Source: a candidate division WWE3 bacterium RIFOXYD1_FULL_39_9
Lineage (GTDB): Bacteria > Patescibacteriota > WWE3 > UBA101185 > UBA10185
Reading direction: 5' to 3'
Length of the DNA: 15,540 nucleotides
Assembly (NCBI GenBank): GCA_001773295.1
Contig: MEWG01000005.1
Span: forward strand, 7,081-22,620
Of this stretch, positions 6,524 through 13,418 are shown in pieces. The stretch's first letter is position 1; every line of letters begins with the position of its first letter. Below the pieces are notes generated by a model. The model saw nothing but the letters and a program-made list of their open reading frames with translations, was not told where the DNA came from and did not search any database. The position numbers were made by a program, and so were the translations under genes.

Positions 6524-7081
6524 ATGGCTCCAAACGGTAATTACGGCGAAGACCCGATCTGTAGTAAACAATCGCCCTCTGTGAAAATTACCATTGTCTG
6601 GGGAAAGAATTCAAAAGAATTTCTTATTACCCTAGGGTGGCAATTTGGCATTGTTTTAGACGCGCCGGAGGACGAGCTGTATGATTTTATGTACGAACAG
6701 ATAGCTACAAAGCTTTCTGAGGTCGAGTCACAAGTCTGGCTGCAGGCGGATTTTATGCAGATTTTCGTAACAACTATGTGCGAAAATTGCGGTGGACAAG
6801 TACTGCCCCTTCTCTTCGACGTACGTGAAATGAACGAGGTATATGACGAGCCCACAGGTCCGACCATTCTTACTGAAAATGGGGAAGAGCTACCGGCGTT
6901 CATATTTGTAACCGAGGAAACCGTAGATGCTTACATGCAAGTTTTGAGAAACGTCTTGTATGGCGATAATAGCGGTGAAGAGTCCGACAAATATTACAGC
7001 ACTACTGGGCAAGACATCGACATCATGCCTTCAACTTCTCAAGTTCCGGATGAGCTCAATGGGTTCTTCTTAATGACGTGA
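6524..7081 (+). CDS. Soluble acidic orphan protein, strongly expressed
   Basis: Function not recognised. The 185-residue product has no signal peptide or membrane segment and is rich in Asp and Glu. It has a beta-rich start (VKITIVWGKNSKEFLITLGW, 20-39), a helical middle, a CENC pair (Cys86, Cys89) like half of a zinc knuckle, and a polar low-complexity tail (about 148-180). Cys13 is a third possible ligand. Expression signals are the strongest seen here: a near-consensus promoter, AGGAGG five bases before the ATG, and a 12-bp terminator. GC content looks higher than in the surroundings. The gene stands alone, divergent from the nuclease and convergent with the MgtE-type gene. Confidence 0.82.
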   Translation: MAPNGNYGEDPICSKQSPSVKITIVWGKNSKEFLITLGWQFGIVLDAPEDELYDFMYEQIATKLSEVESQVWLQADFMQIFVTTMCENCGGQVLPLLFDVREMNEVYDEPTGPTILTENGEELPAFIFVTEETVDAYMQVLRNVLYGDNSGEESDKYYSTTGQDIDIMPSTSQVPDELNGFFLMT

Positions 7082-7088
7082 GCCACAA

Positions 7089-7131
7089 ATATATCGTAAT
7101 TTCCAAAAAGAGATTACGATATATATTTTTT
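7089..7131 (+). terminator. Rho-independent terminator of the 6524 gene
   Basis: A perfect 12-bp stem, ATATATCGTAAT (7089-7100) with ATTACGATATAT (7113-7124), a 12-base loop, and ATTTTTT after it on the plus strand. It may also serve the convergent gene that ends at 7153. Confidence 0.85.
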
Positions 7132-7152
7132 AAACAGCTCTTTTGATAGGAA

Positions 7153-8157
7153 TTATGGTATTAGCAAAGCAGCTACTGTCAAGTAAACTACCACACTTAT
7201 CGTATCTTGAATAATAGTTGCGACCGGTCCGCTGGCATTTGCCGGATCTTGTTTAATTCTGTTAAAAAAGTATGGGATAAACAAACCTGTAAACAAAGAG
7301 GACAGAATTGCGAAAAAGAGTGCAATCCCCAGCGTCAGTGGAATATACGGATCTTTAATCATTAAACTAGTTAAGATATAAAGGACCAAACTGCAGACAA
7401 AACCAATTGAGGCTACGGTCGCCAGCTGTTTCCCTAAATATTTTTTAAAGTTTAGTCTCGGATTAACTGCTAAATCCCTGATTATAAAGGCCTCGACCTG
7501 CATACCCACTGCGCTGCTCATATAAACAATAAGTGGTATAAACGAAGCTAACGACAAAGTCTTTTGAAGCGTTGAAGAAAATCCGTCAATTATCTTTGCT
7601 GACCCCAAACCTCCTATTAGTCCAAATAAAAGCCACGGGATTCTATGTGCAACAGCTTGGTGTAACGGAGTTTTAATAATGTCGTCAAAATGAATACCTA
7701 CATGCCCAAGTCCCGCATGTTTCATTAGAACCATTCTGGATTCCTTGTACGCGATTCTGTCCAGGGTATCTCCTGTCACAATTCCAAGAAGCTTTCCCGA
7801 CATGTCCACTACCGGAACCTCTTTTATACCGTGTTTCAACGCCACATAAGCCGCCATCGCCGGCGTAGCCTCAGCACCGATTTTTATTAGATCCCTGATC
7901 ATTACCTTTTCTACTTCAGTTTCCTTGTTCTTCCTAAAAAGCTCCTTAATGGATAAAACACCTTTGAGAATTCCTGCCTCATCGACAACGTAAATGTAAT
8001 TTACCGTGTCGAAATCGCTGATATTTTTTAAAAGCAGCTGCTCAATGTGTCCAATTGTTGCGCCAACAGATACTACAGGAAATTCTTTAGTCATTATTTT
8101 ACTTACAATTGAATGGGAATCGTGCGGAAACTCATTGTTTTCAACATTAGTTTTCAT
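7153..8157 (-). CDS. CBS-domain MgtE-type divalent cation transporter
   Basis: An inner-membrane magnesium/divalent cation channel of the MgtE/SLC41 type, 334 residues. Two CBS repeats (about 17-75 and 83-138) are the cytoplasmic sensor; in known MgtE they close the pore when magnesium is high. A linker helix leads to five membrane segments from RIPWLL (172-177) on. Family landmarks are the helix 'PLIVYMSSAVGMQVEAFIIRDLA' in two parts (208-230), DPANASGP (304-311) and Asp318 in the last membrane helix, which matches the pore aspartate. Two departures are clear: the N-terminal superhelical MgtE_N domain is missing, and the usual GNVGTQ is SAVGMQ. It has a leaderless-type promoter. Confidence 0.88.
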   Translation of the reverse strand: MKTNVENNEFPHDSHSIVSKIMTKEFPVVSVGATIGHIEQLLLKNISDFDTVNYIYVVDEAGILKGVLSIKELFRKNKETEVEKVMIRDLIKIGAEATPAMAAYVALKHGIKEVPVVDMSGKLLGIVTGDTLDRIAYKESRMVLMKHAGLGHVGIHFDDIIKTPLHQAVAHRIPWLLFGLIGGLGSAKIIDGFSSTLQKTLSLASFIPLIVYMSSAVGMQVEAFIIRDLAVNPRLNFKKYLGKQLATVASIGFVCSLVLYILTSLMIKDPYIPLTLGIALFFAILSSLFTGLFIPYFFNRIKQDPANASGPVATIIQDTISVVVYLTVAALLIP

Positions 8158-8163
8158 ATTTTT

Positions 8164-8191
8164 ATTCTACTATCACTGGGATTCATAACAA
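8164..8191 (-). promoter_or_regulatory. Promoter of the MgtE-type gene, leaderless
   Basis: On the minus strand TTGTTA (8186-8191), a 16-base spacer and TAGAAT (8164-8169), which ends 6 bases before ATG 8157. Confidence 0.65.
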
Positions 8192-8215
8192 GAGGGGGCT
8201 GTTTAAGCCCCCTCT
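8191..8215 (-). terminator. Strong hairpin after the DsbA-like gene
   Basis: A perfect 10-bp GC-rich stem, AGAGGGGGCT (8191-8200) with AGCCCCCTCT (8206-8215), and a 5-base loop. On the minus strand TTGTTAT follows, a short T-rich tail. Its place between two same-strand genes suggests termination of the 8245-9024 gene; it also abuts the -35 of the next promoter. Confidence 0.7.
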
Positions 8216-8244
8216 GGAAAATTCACGATCGAAAAAAATCAAAC

Positions 8245-9024
8245 TTACTTGGCACTCGCCATAAAAGAATCGAGTGATTGCTTTAGAGTCTCGAATGGTA
8301 CTGCGCCTGGTAATAATAAGGTCTTGCCGGTCTTGGTGTCTAAGAGAATATTTCCCGGAGTACCTGTTATACCTGCCTTAAGTCCGGATTGATAATCCGC
8401 TTCTACCGCATCTTTCATCTCACCTGAGCTCAAACACGTATTAAATGTTGCAACATTAAGTCCAAGTTCTTTTGCAATTTCAGGAAGTTTTGCAGGATCT
8501 AAACCATTGTTTGCAGGTGTTATTTCATAAACTTTGTCTATGTAAGCCCAAAATTTGTCGTTTCCACCTTGTTTAGCTGCACATTCTGCTGCCATGGATT
8601 CATTTCTGGCTTTGCTATGTAGCTGGTCAAGAGGGAAGTGTCGGTAAACCCACATTACCTTATCACCGTACTCTGTCATCATCTGCTGAGCTGTGGCGTG
8701 GAATCTCTTACAGAAAGGGCACTCTAGGTCCGAGTATTCGACAAGCGCAAATCTTGCGTTTCTGTTACCTTTTACGAAATCATCTTTGACGACAGGGTCT
8801 AGATCTTTAGCAGTTGTAGGGGCTGCAGCAGCACCTGCTGATGGTGTAGGATTGGCTCCCGTACCTACGGCAGCTGTTCCAGCACCGGCTTTTTCAAGAG
8901 TCTGTACTTTTGTCCACAACATACCGATGTAGAAGGCAGCGCCGATTAATAATCCTACTAATATCATTTGCATGATATTCTGCTCGCCTCTAATCCAAAA
9001 ATTGTTTCTCTTCAGTTCCTTCAT
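8245..9024 (-). CDS. Membrane-anchored DsbA-like thiol oxidoreductase
   Basis: A thioredoxin-fold disulfide oxidoreductase of the DsbA/BdbD kind acting outside the membrane (259 residues). A cytoplasmic N-terminus of about 16 residues, one membrane segment (17-36), a Gly/Ala/Pro-rich linker (46-72), then the catalytic domain. Active-site CPFC is at 102-105 in 'YSDLECPFC', and the cis-proline loop GITGTPGNIL is at 218-227 (Pro223). Two more Cys (148, 197) sit in the helical insert. The frame is open from TTG at 9036, but ATG 9024 is preferred because GGAGG (9030-9034) is 5 bases before it. The protein could make disulfides in the Cys-containing secreted proteins of this window. Confidence 0.93.
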   Translation of the reverse strand: MKELKRNNFWIRGEQNIMQMILVGLLIGAAFYIGMLWTKVQTLEKAGAGTAAVGTGANPTPSAGAAAAPTTAKDLDPVVKDDFVKGNRNARFALVEYSDLECPFCKRFHATAQQMMTEYGDKVMWVYRHFPLDQLHSKARNESMAAECAAKQGGNDKFWAYIDKVYEITPANNGLDPAKLPEIAKELGLNVATFNTCLSSGEMKDAVEADYQSGLKAGITGTPGNILLDTKTGKTLLLPGAVPFETLKQSLDSFMASAK

Positions 9025-9048
9025 AATTTCCTCCAAAAAATTTTAATA

Positions 9049-9077
9049 TATTTACTACTATGAATACCTCTGTGCAA
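9049..9077 (-). promoter_or_regulatory. Candidate promoter of the DsbA-like gene
   Basis: On the minus strand TTGCAC (9072-9077), a 17-base spacer and TAAATA (9049-9054). The implied leader of about 20 bases contains the GGAGG ribosome binding site. Overlapping AT-rich alternatives exist (TATATT further on). Confidence 0.45.
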
Positions 9078-9126
9078 TTGTAAAGTAACTATCGGTTTTT
9101 ATCAAGAAAAGCTCTCAGAAACACGG

Positions 9127-9132
9127 TATAAT
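9127..9132 (+). promoter_or_regulatory. -10 hexamer of yggT, leaderless
   Basis: A perfect TATAAT ends 6 bases before ATG 9139. No -35 match is apparent and there is no Shine-Dalgarno. Confidence 0.65.
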
Positions 9133-9138
9133 TACTAT

Positions 9139-9471
9139 ATGTTTATTTATAAAAGCCTGAGCTTACTGGCAAACTTTATATTTAATTTTATAGGTTTGAT
9201 TCTCCTGTTAAGAATAGGTCTGAGGTTTTTAGGCGCAAACGAAGCTGCGCCGTTTGTTGACTGGATATACGATACATCGGATCCGCTGTTGAACCCATTT
9301 AGAGAAATGTTTACTACTGAACGTACGCCTGAAGGATTTGTAATTGAAATTTCATCTCTTTTTGCACTTCTTACTTACATGTTTTTGGCATTCTTTGCAC
9401 AAGAAATACTCGATAACATACACGCCTTCTTTGATCAGAAAAATAAAAAGAAAGAGGTTCAGAGTGCATAA
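9139..9471 (+). CDS. yggT: YggT-family membrane protein
   Basis: A short integral membrane protein of the YGGT family (110 residues) with two hydrophobic helices (about 8-30 and 68-88). The family signature is visible: 'RIGLRFLGANEAAPFVDWIY' then 'SDPLLNPFREMF' (47-58), the region containing the conserved P-L-xxP-x-R. The loop between helices and the charged tail (DQKNKKKE) suggest both ends in the cytoplasm. Roles proposed for the family include osmotic tolerance and division-related membrane functions; nothing here decides between them. Its last codons overlap the RidA-like gene by 8 bases, so the two share an mRNA. Confidence 0.87.
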   Translation: MFIYKSLSLLANFIFNFIGLILLLRIGLRFLGANEAAPFVDWIYDTSDPLLNPFREMFTTERTPEGFVIEISSLFALLTYMFLAFFAQEILDNIHAFFDQKNKKKEVQSA

Positions 9472-9868
9472 GAAACATCTGTGTCCGGATTTTTTTGCAC
9501 ATAAAAAGAGAGGTGCGTACTCTTATGGAATTACAGTAGATGTAGGTGACACCGAGATGATTTTTCTGACAGGGCTTGCCGCGTTGGACGAGTGGGGAAA
9601 TCCTGTATATCCTGGCGATTTTACCAAACAAACTGAATACATTTTCGGGAAGATTAGAGACTTGTTAGGAGAGGCAAATGCTACTGTTAATGATATTATC
9701 CGCGTTGTTATCTACGTAACGGATATTAAAAAATTTGACGATGTTGCGAAAATCAGGGATCGGTACTTAATGGATACTAAGCCGGTAAGCACGCTTGTAG
9801 AAGTAAGTGGAATAGTAAAAGAAGGTTGTAATGTAGAAATAGAGGTTACTGCAATCAAGGATAAGTAG
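9464..9868 (+). CDS. RidA/YjgF-family protein lacking the catalytic arginine
   Basis: A small cytoplasmic Rid-superfamily protein of 134 residues; true RidA hydrolyses reactive enamines/imines made by PLP enzymes. Family features: 'IFLTGLAALDEWGNPVYPGD' (33-52), 'QTEYIFGKIRDLLGEANAT' (56-74), 'DIIRVVIYVTDIKKF' (77-91) and 'GCNVEIEVTAI' (121-131). Aligned with RidA, the catalytic Arg of the P-A-R-S segment is Ser109 here (KPVSTLVEV), so imine deaminase activity is doubtful. GTG 9464 is the chosen start: a longer frame runs back to 9344 inside yggT, but family homology begins after the GTG, which overlaps the yggT stop and is preceded by AGAGG. It ends 24 bases from the convergent glycosyltransferase gene with no clear terminator. 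Confidence 0.88.
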   Translation: MHKKHLCPDFFAHKKRGAYSYGITVDVGDTEMIFLTGLAALDEWGNPVYPGDFTKQTEYIFGKIRDLLGEANATVNDIIRVVIYVTDIKKFDDVAKIRDRYLMDTKPVSTLVEVSGIVKEGCNVEIEVTAIKDK

Positions 9869-9892
9869 ACTCCTAATCGGATTTTGCAAGAC

Positions 9893-10861
9893 CTATCTCA
9901 ATAGTTCTCTGACTGTGTAAGTTTTTCTTCCTGAAGATTCAAAATAAACCCTCATCATCAACTCACCCAACATTCCCATCATCATTGATTGCACACCGAC
10001 AATTATTAGAAGCACGGCCAAGGTTAAAAGCGGACGATTTCCAATGCTATGACCGCTTAATTTTTCAAGCGCCAGATATGCACCAAATAATGAGCCGGTA
10101 CCTGCCAATAGTAGTCCTGTAAATCCAAAAACTCTTCCTGGAAGCGCTTTAAAAGGTTTCTTGGCAAAGTAAAGCATAAAAAACAACGACATTAAGTCCA
10201 AAATTACTTTGACTGTACGTTTGTGACCGCTGTAGGCCGAGACGCCGTAATCTCTGTCTTTAAAATCAACTTCAAACTCGATCATCTTCGCGCCATATAC
10301 GGTTAAATAATCAGGAATAAATCTGTGCATTTCGCCGTACAATTTAAGATTATCCACTAACACCCTTCTAAAACCTTTCATTCCTGAACCTCTATCCTGC
10401 ATCGTGACGCCTGAAATCTTGCTAATTAACTTGTTGGCCAAGTTGCTCTTAGCAGCTCTTTCTGCCTTTTCATTTCCCCATCTTCCAACCCTATGTGTAT
10501 TTACAAAGTCATAGCCCTGTTCCAAATATTCGATGACCCTGTTTATGTTTCCTACTGGAATTTCAAGATCGGCGGACACTGTTATTACGTAATCGCCTTC
10601 GGAAACATCAAAACCGGCCATGTATGCGGCGCTTTGACCAAAGTTAGTCATCATATTTACGCCTTTTATTTCCGGGTATCTTTCGGTGTAATCTTTTATT
10701 ACACTCCAAGTGCCATCTTTACTGCCGTCGTTTACTGCAATAATTTCAAAATCAAAAGGATGATTTTTAAAAATACTTATAAGCTCGTCAAAAGTTCTGT
10801 TTATATTTTTTTCTTCGTTGTAGCAAGGGATTACTATTGATATAAGTTTATTTTTTTCCAT
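9893..10861 (-). CDS. Family 2 glycosyltransferase with C-terminal membrane helices
   Basis: A membrane-bound GT2 enzyme like DPM1/ArnC/GtrB (322 residues) that would move a sugar from a nucleotide donor to a polyprenyl phosphate. The GT-A domain spans about 5-215: ISIVIPCYNEE (7-17), VNDGSKDGT (43-51), NFGQSAAYMAGF (73-84) and SADLE (96-100, the metal/nucleotide-binding region, where the common D-A-D-L-Q is S-A-D-L-E). A conserved loop YGEMHRFIPDY lies at 175-185. Hydrophobic segments at about 218-233, 244-268 and 278-300 anchor it. Its ATG lies inside the end of the epimerase gene (28-base overlap) with AAGGA upstream, so the two are co-translated. The exact sugar and acceptor are unknown. 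Confidence 0.92.
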   Translation of the reverse strand: MEKNKLISIVIPCYNEEKNINRTFDELISIFKNHPFDFEIIAVNDGSKDGTWSVIKDYTERYPEIKGVNMMTNFGQSAAYMAGFDVSEGDYVITVSADLEIPVGNINRVIEYLEQGYDFVNTHRVGRWGNEKAERAAKSNLANKLISKISGVTMQDRGSGMKGFRRVLVDNLKLYGEMHRFIPDYLTVYGAKMIEFEVDFKDRDYGVSAYSGHKRTVKVILDLMSLFFMLYFAKKPFKALPGRVFGFTGLLLAGTGSLFGAYLALEKLSGHSIGNRPLLTLAVLLIIVGVQSMMMGMLGELMMRVYFESSGRKTYTVRELLR

Positions 10862-11793
10862 ATTTTGTCCTTAAACCATTCTACTTCTTTTCTTAAACCC
10901 TCTTCAGGTGTTGTTTTTGGATCGTATGCAAAAGCTTTTCTGGCCTTCTCAATATTTGCGTGCGTTTCCAGCTGATCACCCGGTCTTTTAGGTTGTACCA
11001 CAATTTTGGTCTTCTTTCCAAGTAGTTCTTCGACTATGGCAATACCTTGACCGGTGGTAATTGCTTTATCGGTTCCTAAATTAAATATATTTCCGTTAAG
11101 ACCTGACATATCATCTAAAACTTTTACCAGCCCATCAACAATGTCACCAACATAAGAGTAACTTCGCAAATGTTTTTCGCTCCCTTCGTAAAGCGGGAAG
11201 ATCTTGTCGTTTAATATTGCATCAATAAGTTTTGGATAAAGTTTTTCAGGGCGTTCGCGTTCGCCGTAAACAGAAAAGAGTCTCATGGAAACTGCAGGAA
11301 ATCCTTTGTCGCGGTTTAAAGCCATTATCAGCTGTTCGGCTGCAAGTTTTGTCACGCCGTAATGAGAAGTCGGCTCAGGCGCAGAACTTTCGTCGCCGAT
11401 AGCATGCGAGCCATAAATAGATGAGGTAGCAATATTTACAAAGAAACTTATATCTCCCACGTCATAAACTGTTTTAATAAGGTTTTGAGTGGCAATAATA
11501 TTATTTCTCAGGTATGTTTCAAAAGGAGTGTGCGCGGAAATACCCGGCTGCGCCGCTAAATGATATATAACATCTTTTCCGGCAACTATTTGGGTTAAAT
11601 CGTCTTCCGCAAGATCCGCCGTGATGACTTCAATTCCTTTTTTGCTTAAGTCCTGAGTGTTTTGGATTTTTAATTCCGGATTGTAATAAGGTGTATACGC
11701 ATCCAAACCAACAACATCGTGACCAAGATCAACCAGCTTTTCCGAAAGATGTGAGCCTATAAATCCTGCTGCTCCTGTGACAAGTATTTTCAT
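10834..11793 (-). CDS. NAD-dependent nucleotide-sugar epimerase/dehydratase
   Basis: An extended short-chain dehydrogenase (319 residues) acting on UDP- or other nucleotide sugars, probably a 4-epimerase of the GalE/UDP-glucuronate epimerase group. The Rossmann signature TGAAGFIG is at 6-13, Asp31 at the end of the second strand suits NAD, HLAAQ is at 78-82, and the catalytic set is Ser124/Ser125, Tyr145 and Lys149 in SHYGVTK. 'MRLFSVYGERERP' is the substrate-loop motif. Length is typical. It probably supplies an activated sugar to the glycosyltransferase that overlaps its 3' end, for a surface polysaccharide or glycolipid. TAAAAT lies six bases before the ATG, and no Shine-Dalgarno is seen. 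Confidence 0.93.
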   Translation of the reverse strand: MKILVTGAAGFIGSHLSEKLVDLGHDVVGLDAYTPYYNPELKIQNTQDLSKKGIEVITADLAEDDLTQIVAGKDVIYHLAAQPGISAHTPFETYLRNNIIATQNLIKTVYDVGDISFFVNIATSSIYGSHAIGDESSAPEPTSHYGVTKLAAEQLIMALNRDKGFPAVSMRLFSVYGERERPEKLYPKLIDAILNDKIFPLYEGSEKHLRSYSYVGDIVDGLVKVLDDMSGLNGNIFNLGTDKAITTGQGIAIVEELLGKKTKIVVQPKRPGDQLETHANIEKARKAFAYDPKTTPEEGLRKEVEWFKDKIWKKINLYQ

Positions 11794-11799
11794 ATTTAC

Positions 11800-11805
11800 A
11801 TTTTA
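11800..11805 (-). promoter_or_regulatory. -10 hexamer of the epimerase operon, leaderless
   Basis: TAAAAT on the minus strand ends 6 bases before the ATG at 11793. No -35 match was found. Confidence 0.55.
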
Positions 11806-11832
11806 ACACTATAAGTACGATATTCGGCAGTA

Positions 11833-12162
11833 TTAAGACTTCGGACCTTGAATATTAGGTTCTCCTCCATAATCAGGATATTTCATATCTTTTAAGTCTT
11901 TTCCGTGTACCGCCCAATTCATTATATTGGCAACCGTCGCGCCAAGCTTTAAACCGGTAAACGATCCGGGACCGGGATTAGATACATATTCTGAGATGTC
12001 GTCGGGATTTAGATTGTGCTTTTTTAAAAGTGAGTCGATTGAACCAACAATATCCATATCTCCAATTAGTTTTTCTATTACTGTATCTTTATCGTGTTCA
12101 GTCGATAAAAGCGTAAGTGATTTTTCTTTCCTGTTACTTGTATCAATGTAAATTTTGTACAT
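11833..12162 (-). CDS. tsaB: Short TsaB-like protein (t6A synthesis)
   Basis: TsaB (YeaZ) is the non-catalytic partner of TsaD in making the t6A base of ANN-decoding tRNAs. The product has 109 residues from the chosen start, about half the usual ~220. It keeps the first ASKHA-type strand (KIYIDTSN, 3-10) and the hallmark NPGPGSFTGLKLG (62-74) followed by the helix TVANIMNWA, then ends with a short tail ending QGPKS. The entire second lobe is missing. The frame opens at 12183, but ATG 12162 starts where family homology starts and has AGGA upstream. Both starts overlap the tsaE end. Linkage with tsaE supports the call. Confidence 0.82.
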   Translation of the reverse strand: MYKIYIDTSNRKEKSLTLLSTEHDKDTVIEKLIGDMDIVGSIDSLLKKHNLNPDDISEYVSNPGPGSFTGLKLGATVANIMNWAVHGKDLKDMKYPDYGGEPNIQGPKS

Positions 12163-12586
12163 ATATTTTCCTGGAATTCTCATCCACGTAACTAAATTTT
12201 AGTTTTATTGTGTCGGCAGGAAGTTGCTCCTCGGCAATTTCCGGCCATTCCACAATTGTCAGCACATCTTTGTCATCAAAAAAATATTCCATATCCAGCA
12301 CTTCTAATTCTTGCTTTGACTGAAGTCTATAGAAATCCAGGTGTCTAATTTCCTTAATTTCGGTTTTTCCGGAACCGTCATCGTGTGTGTATCTTCTGGC
12401 AATAACAAATGTAGGACTTTGGACTTTTGAAGTAAAACCCAAAGCCTCAACTAAAAACCTAGTAAAAGTTGTTTTCCCAGAACCTAAATCGCCATAGAGT
12501 GCGAGGACCATCCCTGGTTTTATATTTTTGGCTAACTTAGTAGCCAGTTCTTTAGTTTCTTCGGTAGAATTGGTTGTAACTTCCAT
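12143..12586 (-). CDS. tsaE: tRNA t6A synthesis ATPase TsaE
   Basis: TsaE (YjeE) is the P-loop ATPase of the bacterial t6A complex, working with TsaB and TsaD. The 147-residue product is of normal length. It shows the opening helix 'STEETKELATKLAKNI' (7-22), Walker A GDLGSGKTT (32-40), SPTF (57-60, switch I region), 'RHLDFYRL' (81-88) and the Walker B-like IVEWPE (111-116). The ATG at 12586 lies 55 bases inside the preceding VanZ-like gene, a real overlap because the N-terminal helix belongs to the family. It is followed by tsaB with a 20-base overlap, so the three genes are tightly coupled. Confidence 0.95.
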   Translation of the reverse strand: MEVTTNSTEETKELATKLAKNIKPGMVLALYGDLGSGKTTFTRFLVEALGFTSKVQSPTFVIARRYTHDDGSGKTEIKEIRHLDFYRLQSKQELEVLDMEYFFDDKDVLTIVEWPEIAEEQLPADTIKLKFSYVDENSRKIYVQNLH

Positions 12587-12900
12587 ATCATAATTCCGGC
12601 GAGCAGACCTCCTGCAGTATCAACTAAAATATCAAACAAACTCGGTGATCTCAAAGGTATAAAGCTTTGATGAAATTCATCAAAAAGACCGTAGGCAATT
12701 GTTAAAACCAAAGATTTAACCAAGCTTCCGGTGGCCTTAAAGTAAGCTACATATAAGGCAAAAAAGAGAAAGAAATGCCCGTTTATGTGATACGACTCCT
12801 TTCCCAGACCAACCGAATTAACCAGCTGTCCTGGTACAGAAGATACAGCAAATATTATCGCCATTACCACTAAAGCAGGCAGCCATCTATACTTTTTCAC
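12532..12900 (-). CDS. VanZ-like membrane protein
   Basis: An integral membrane protein of the VanZ-like family, 122 residues. Members are known from teicoplanin resistance, but most are uncharacterised; some are proposed to work on lipid-linked glycans. About four hydrophobic helices are seen (5-20, 40-55, 58-72, 88-106). The conserved polar motif is present: 'GLFDEFHQSFIP' (71-82; DEFHQ at 74-78), then SPSLFDILVDTAGG (85-98) with Asp90 and Asp94. The start is GTG 12900, overlapping the stop of the preceding gene as GTGA. The 3' end overlaps tsaE. Its C-terminus is strongly basic. Confidence 0.88.
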   Translation of the reverse strand: MKKYRWLPALVVMAIIFAVSSVPGQLVNSVGLGKESYHINGHFFLFFALYVAYFKATGSLVKSLVLTIAYGLFDEFHQSFIPLRSPSLFDILVDTAGGLLAGIMIWKLQPILPKKLKNWLLS

Positions 12901-13412
12901 CTGTGTATTTTACCATTTTTCTCTAGTAACACGGGGAATTTCCGAACTCGATTGTGCAACGTAACCAAATCTTGATCTGCGTTATAAACAGTCAAATTTA
13001 ACCTTCTAATATAGTCATCGTTGAGCTTTCGGTTCCACATAGTTATCTTGGTCGCAGTCAACTGACCGGAGTAACTATCTTGAAGATAGAAACTTATTTG
13101 ATTTTTATATTTTGGCATTCCAAATATCCTTAAGCTGATTCTTTCACACAGCGGGGGAAGATTGGACCATACTTCCGAACCTTTGATCCAATCTAAAGTG
13201 TTTCGGTCAAAAATCTCTATCAAACCATGCTCTGCAACTGGACGAACTTTGATATTGCAGCTACGGGTACCGATGTTTTGAAAAATAACATCGAACGATT
13301 CGCCATCAGAAATAAAATTTGTATCAACAACCGGACTTACATTCTCCAGAGCATACAATTTCCCAAATTGGAACAGAAAGATAACTAAAAATAGGAAGGC
13401 GCGTGTAACCAT
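12897..13412 (-). CDS. Secreted orphan protein
   Basis: Function not recognised. The 171-residue product has a clear signal peptide or anchor (hydrophobic 5-16, possible cleavage after LYA at about 21). The rest seems beta-rich, with alternating strands ('SFDVIFQNIG', 'ISLRIFGMP', 'QISFYLQD', 'KITMWNRKL'), as in Ig-like or other beta-sandwich domains, and two Cys (52 and 89) that could pair. It is the first gene of a run with the VanZ-like gene, tsaE and tsaB, linked by a GTGA overlap, so any functional link with them is not evident. TATATT lies six bases before its ATG. Confidence 0.78.
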   Translation of the reverse strand: MVTRAFLFLVIFLFQFGKLYALENVSPVVDTNFISDGESFDVIFQNIGTRSCNIKVRPVAEHGLIEIFDRNTLDWIKGSEVWSNLPPLCERISLRIFGMPKYKNQISFYLQDSYSGQLTATKITMWNRKLNDDYIRRLNLTVYNADQDLVTLHNRVRKFPVLLEKNGKIHR

Positions 13413-13418
13413 TTTGTA

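Noticed and set aside
9025..9036. TTG start at 9036 for the DsbA-like gene
   Set aside because: ATG 9024 has GGAGG at ideal spacing, and that GGAGG would lie inside the coding region if the TTG were used.
9344..9463. Upstream extension of the RidA-like gene to 9344
   Set aside because: The added 40 residues are out-of-frame yggT sequence; the GTG at 9464 matches the family start.
10493..10840. Plus-strand frame of 115 codons within the glycosyltransferase region
   Set aside because: It overlaps the conserved GT2 catalytic domain in antisense, and its sequence is low in recognisable protein features.
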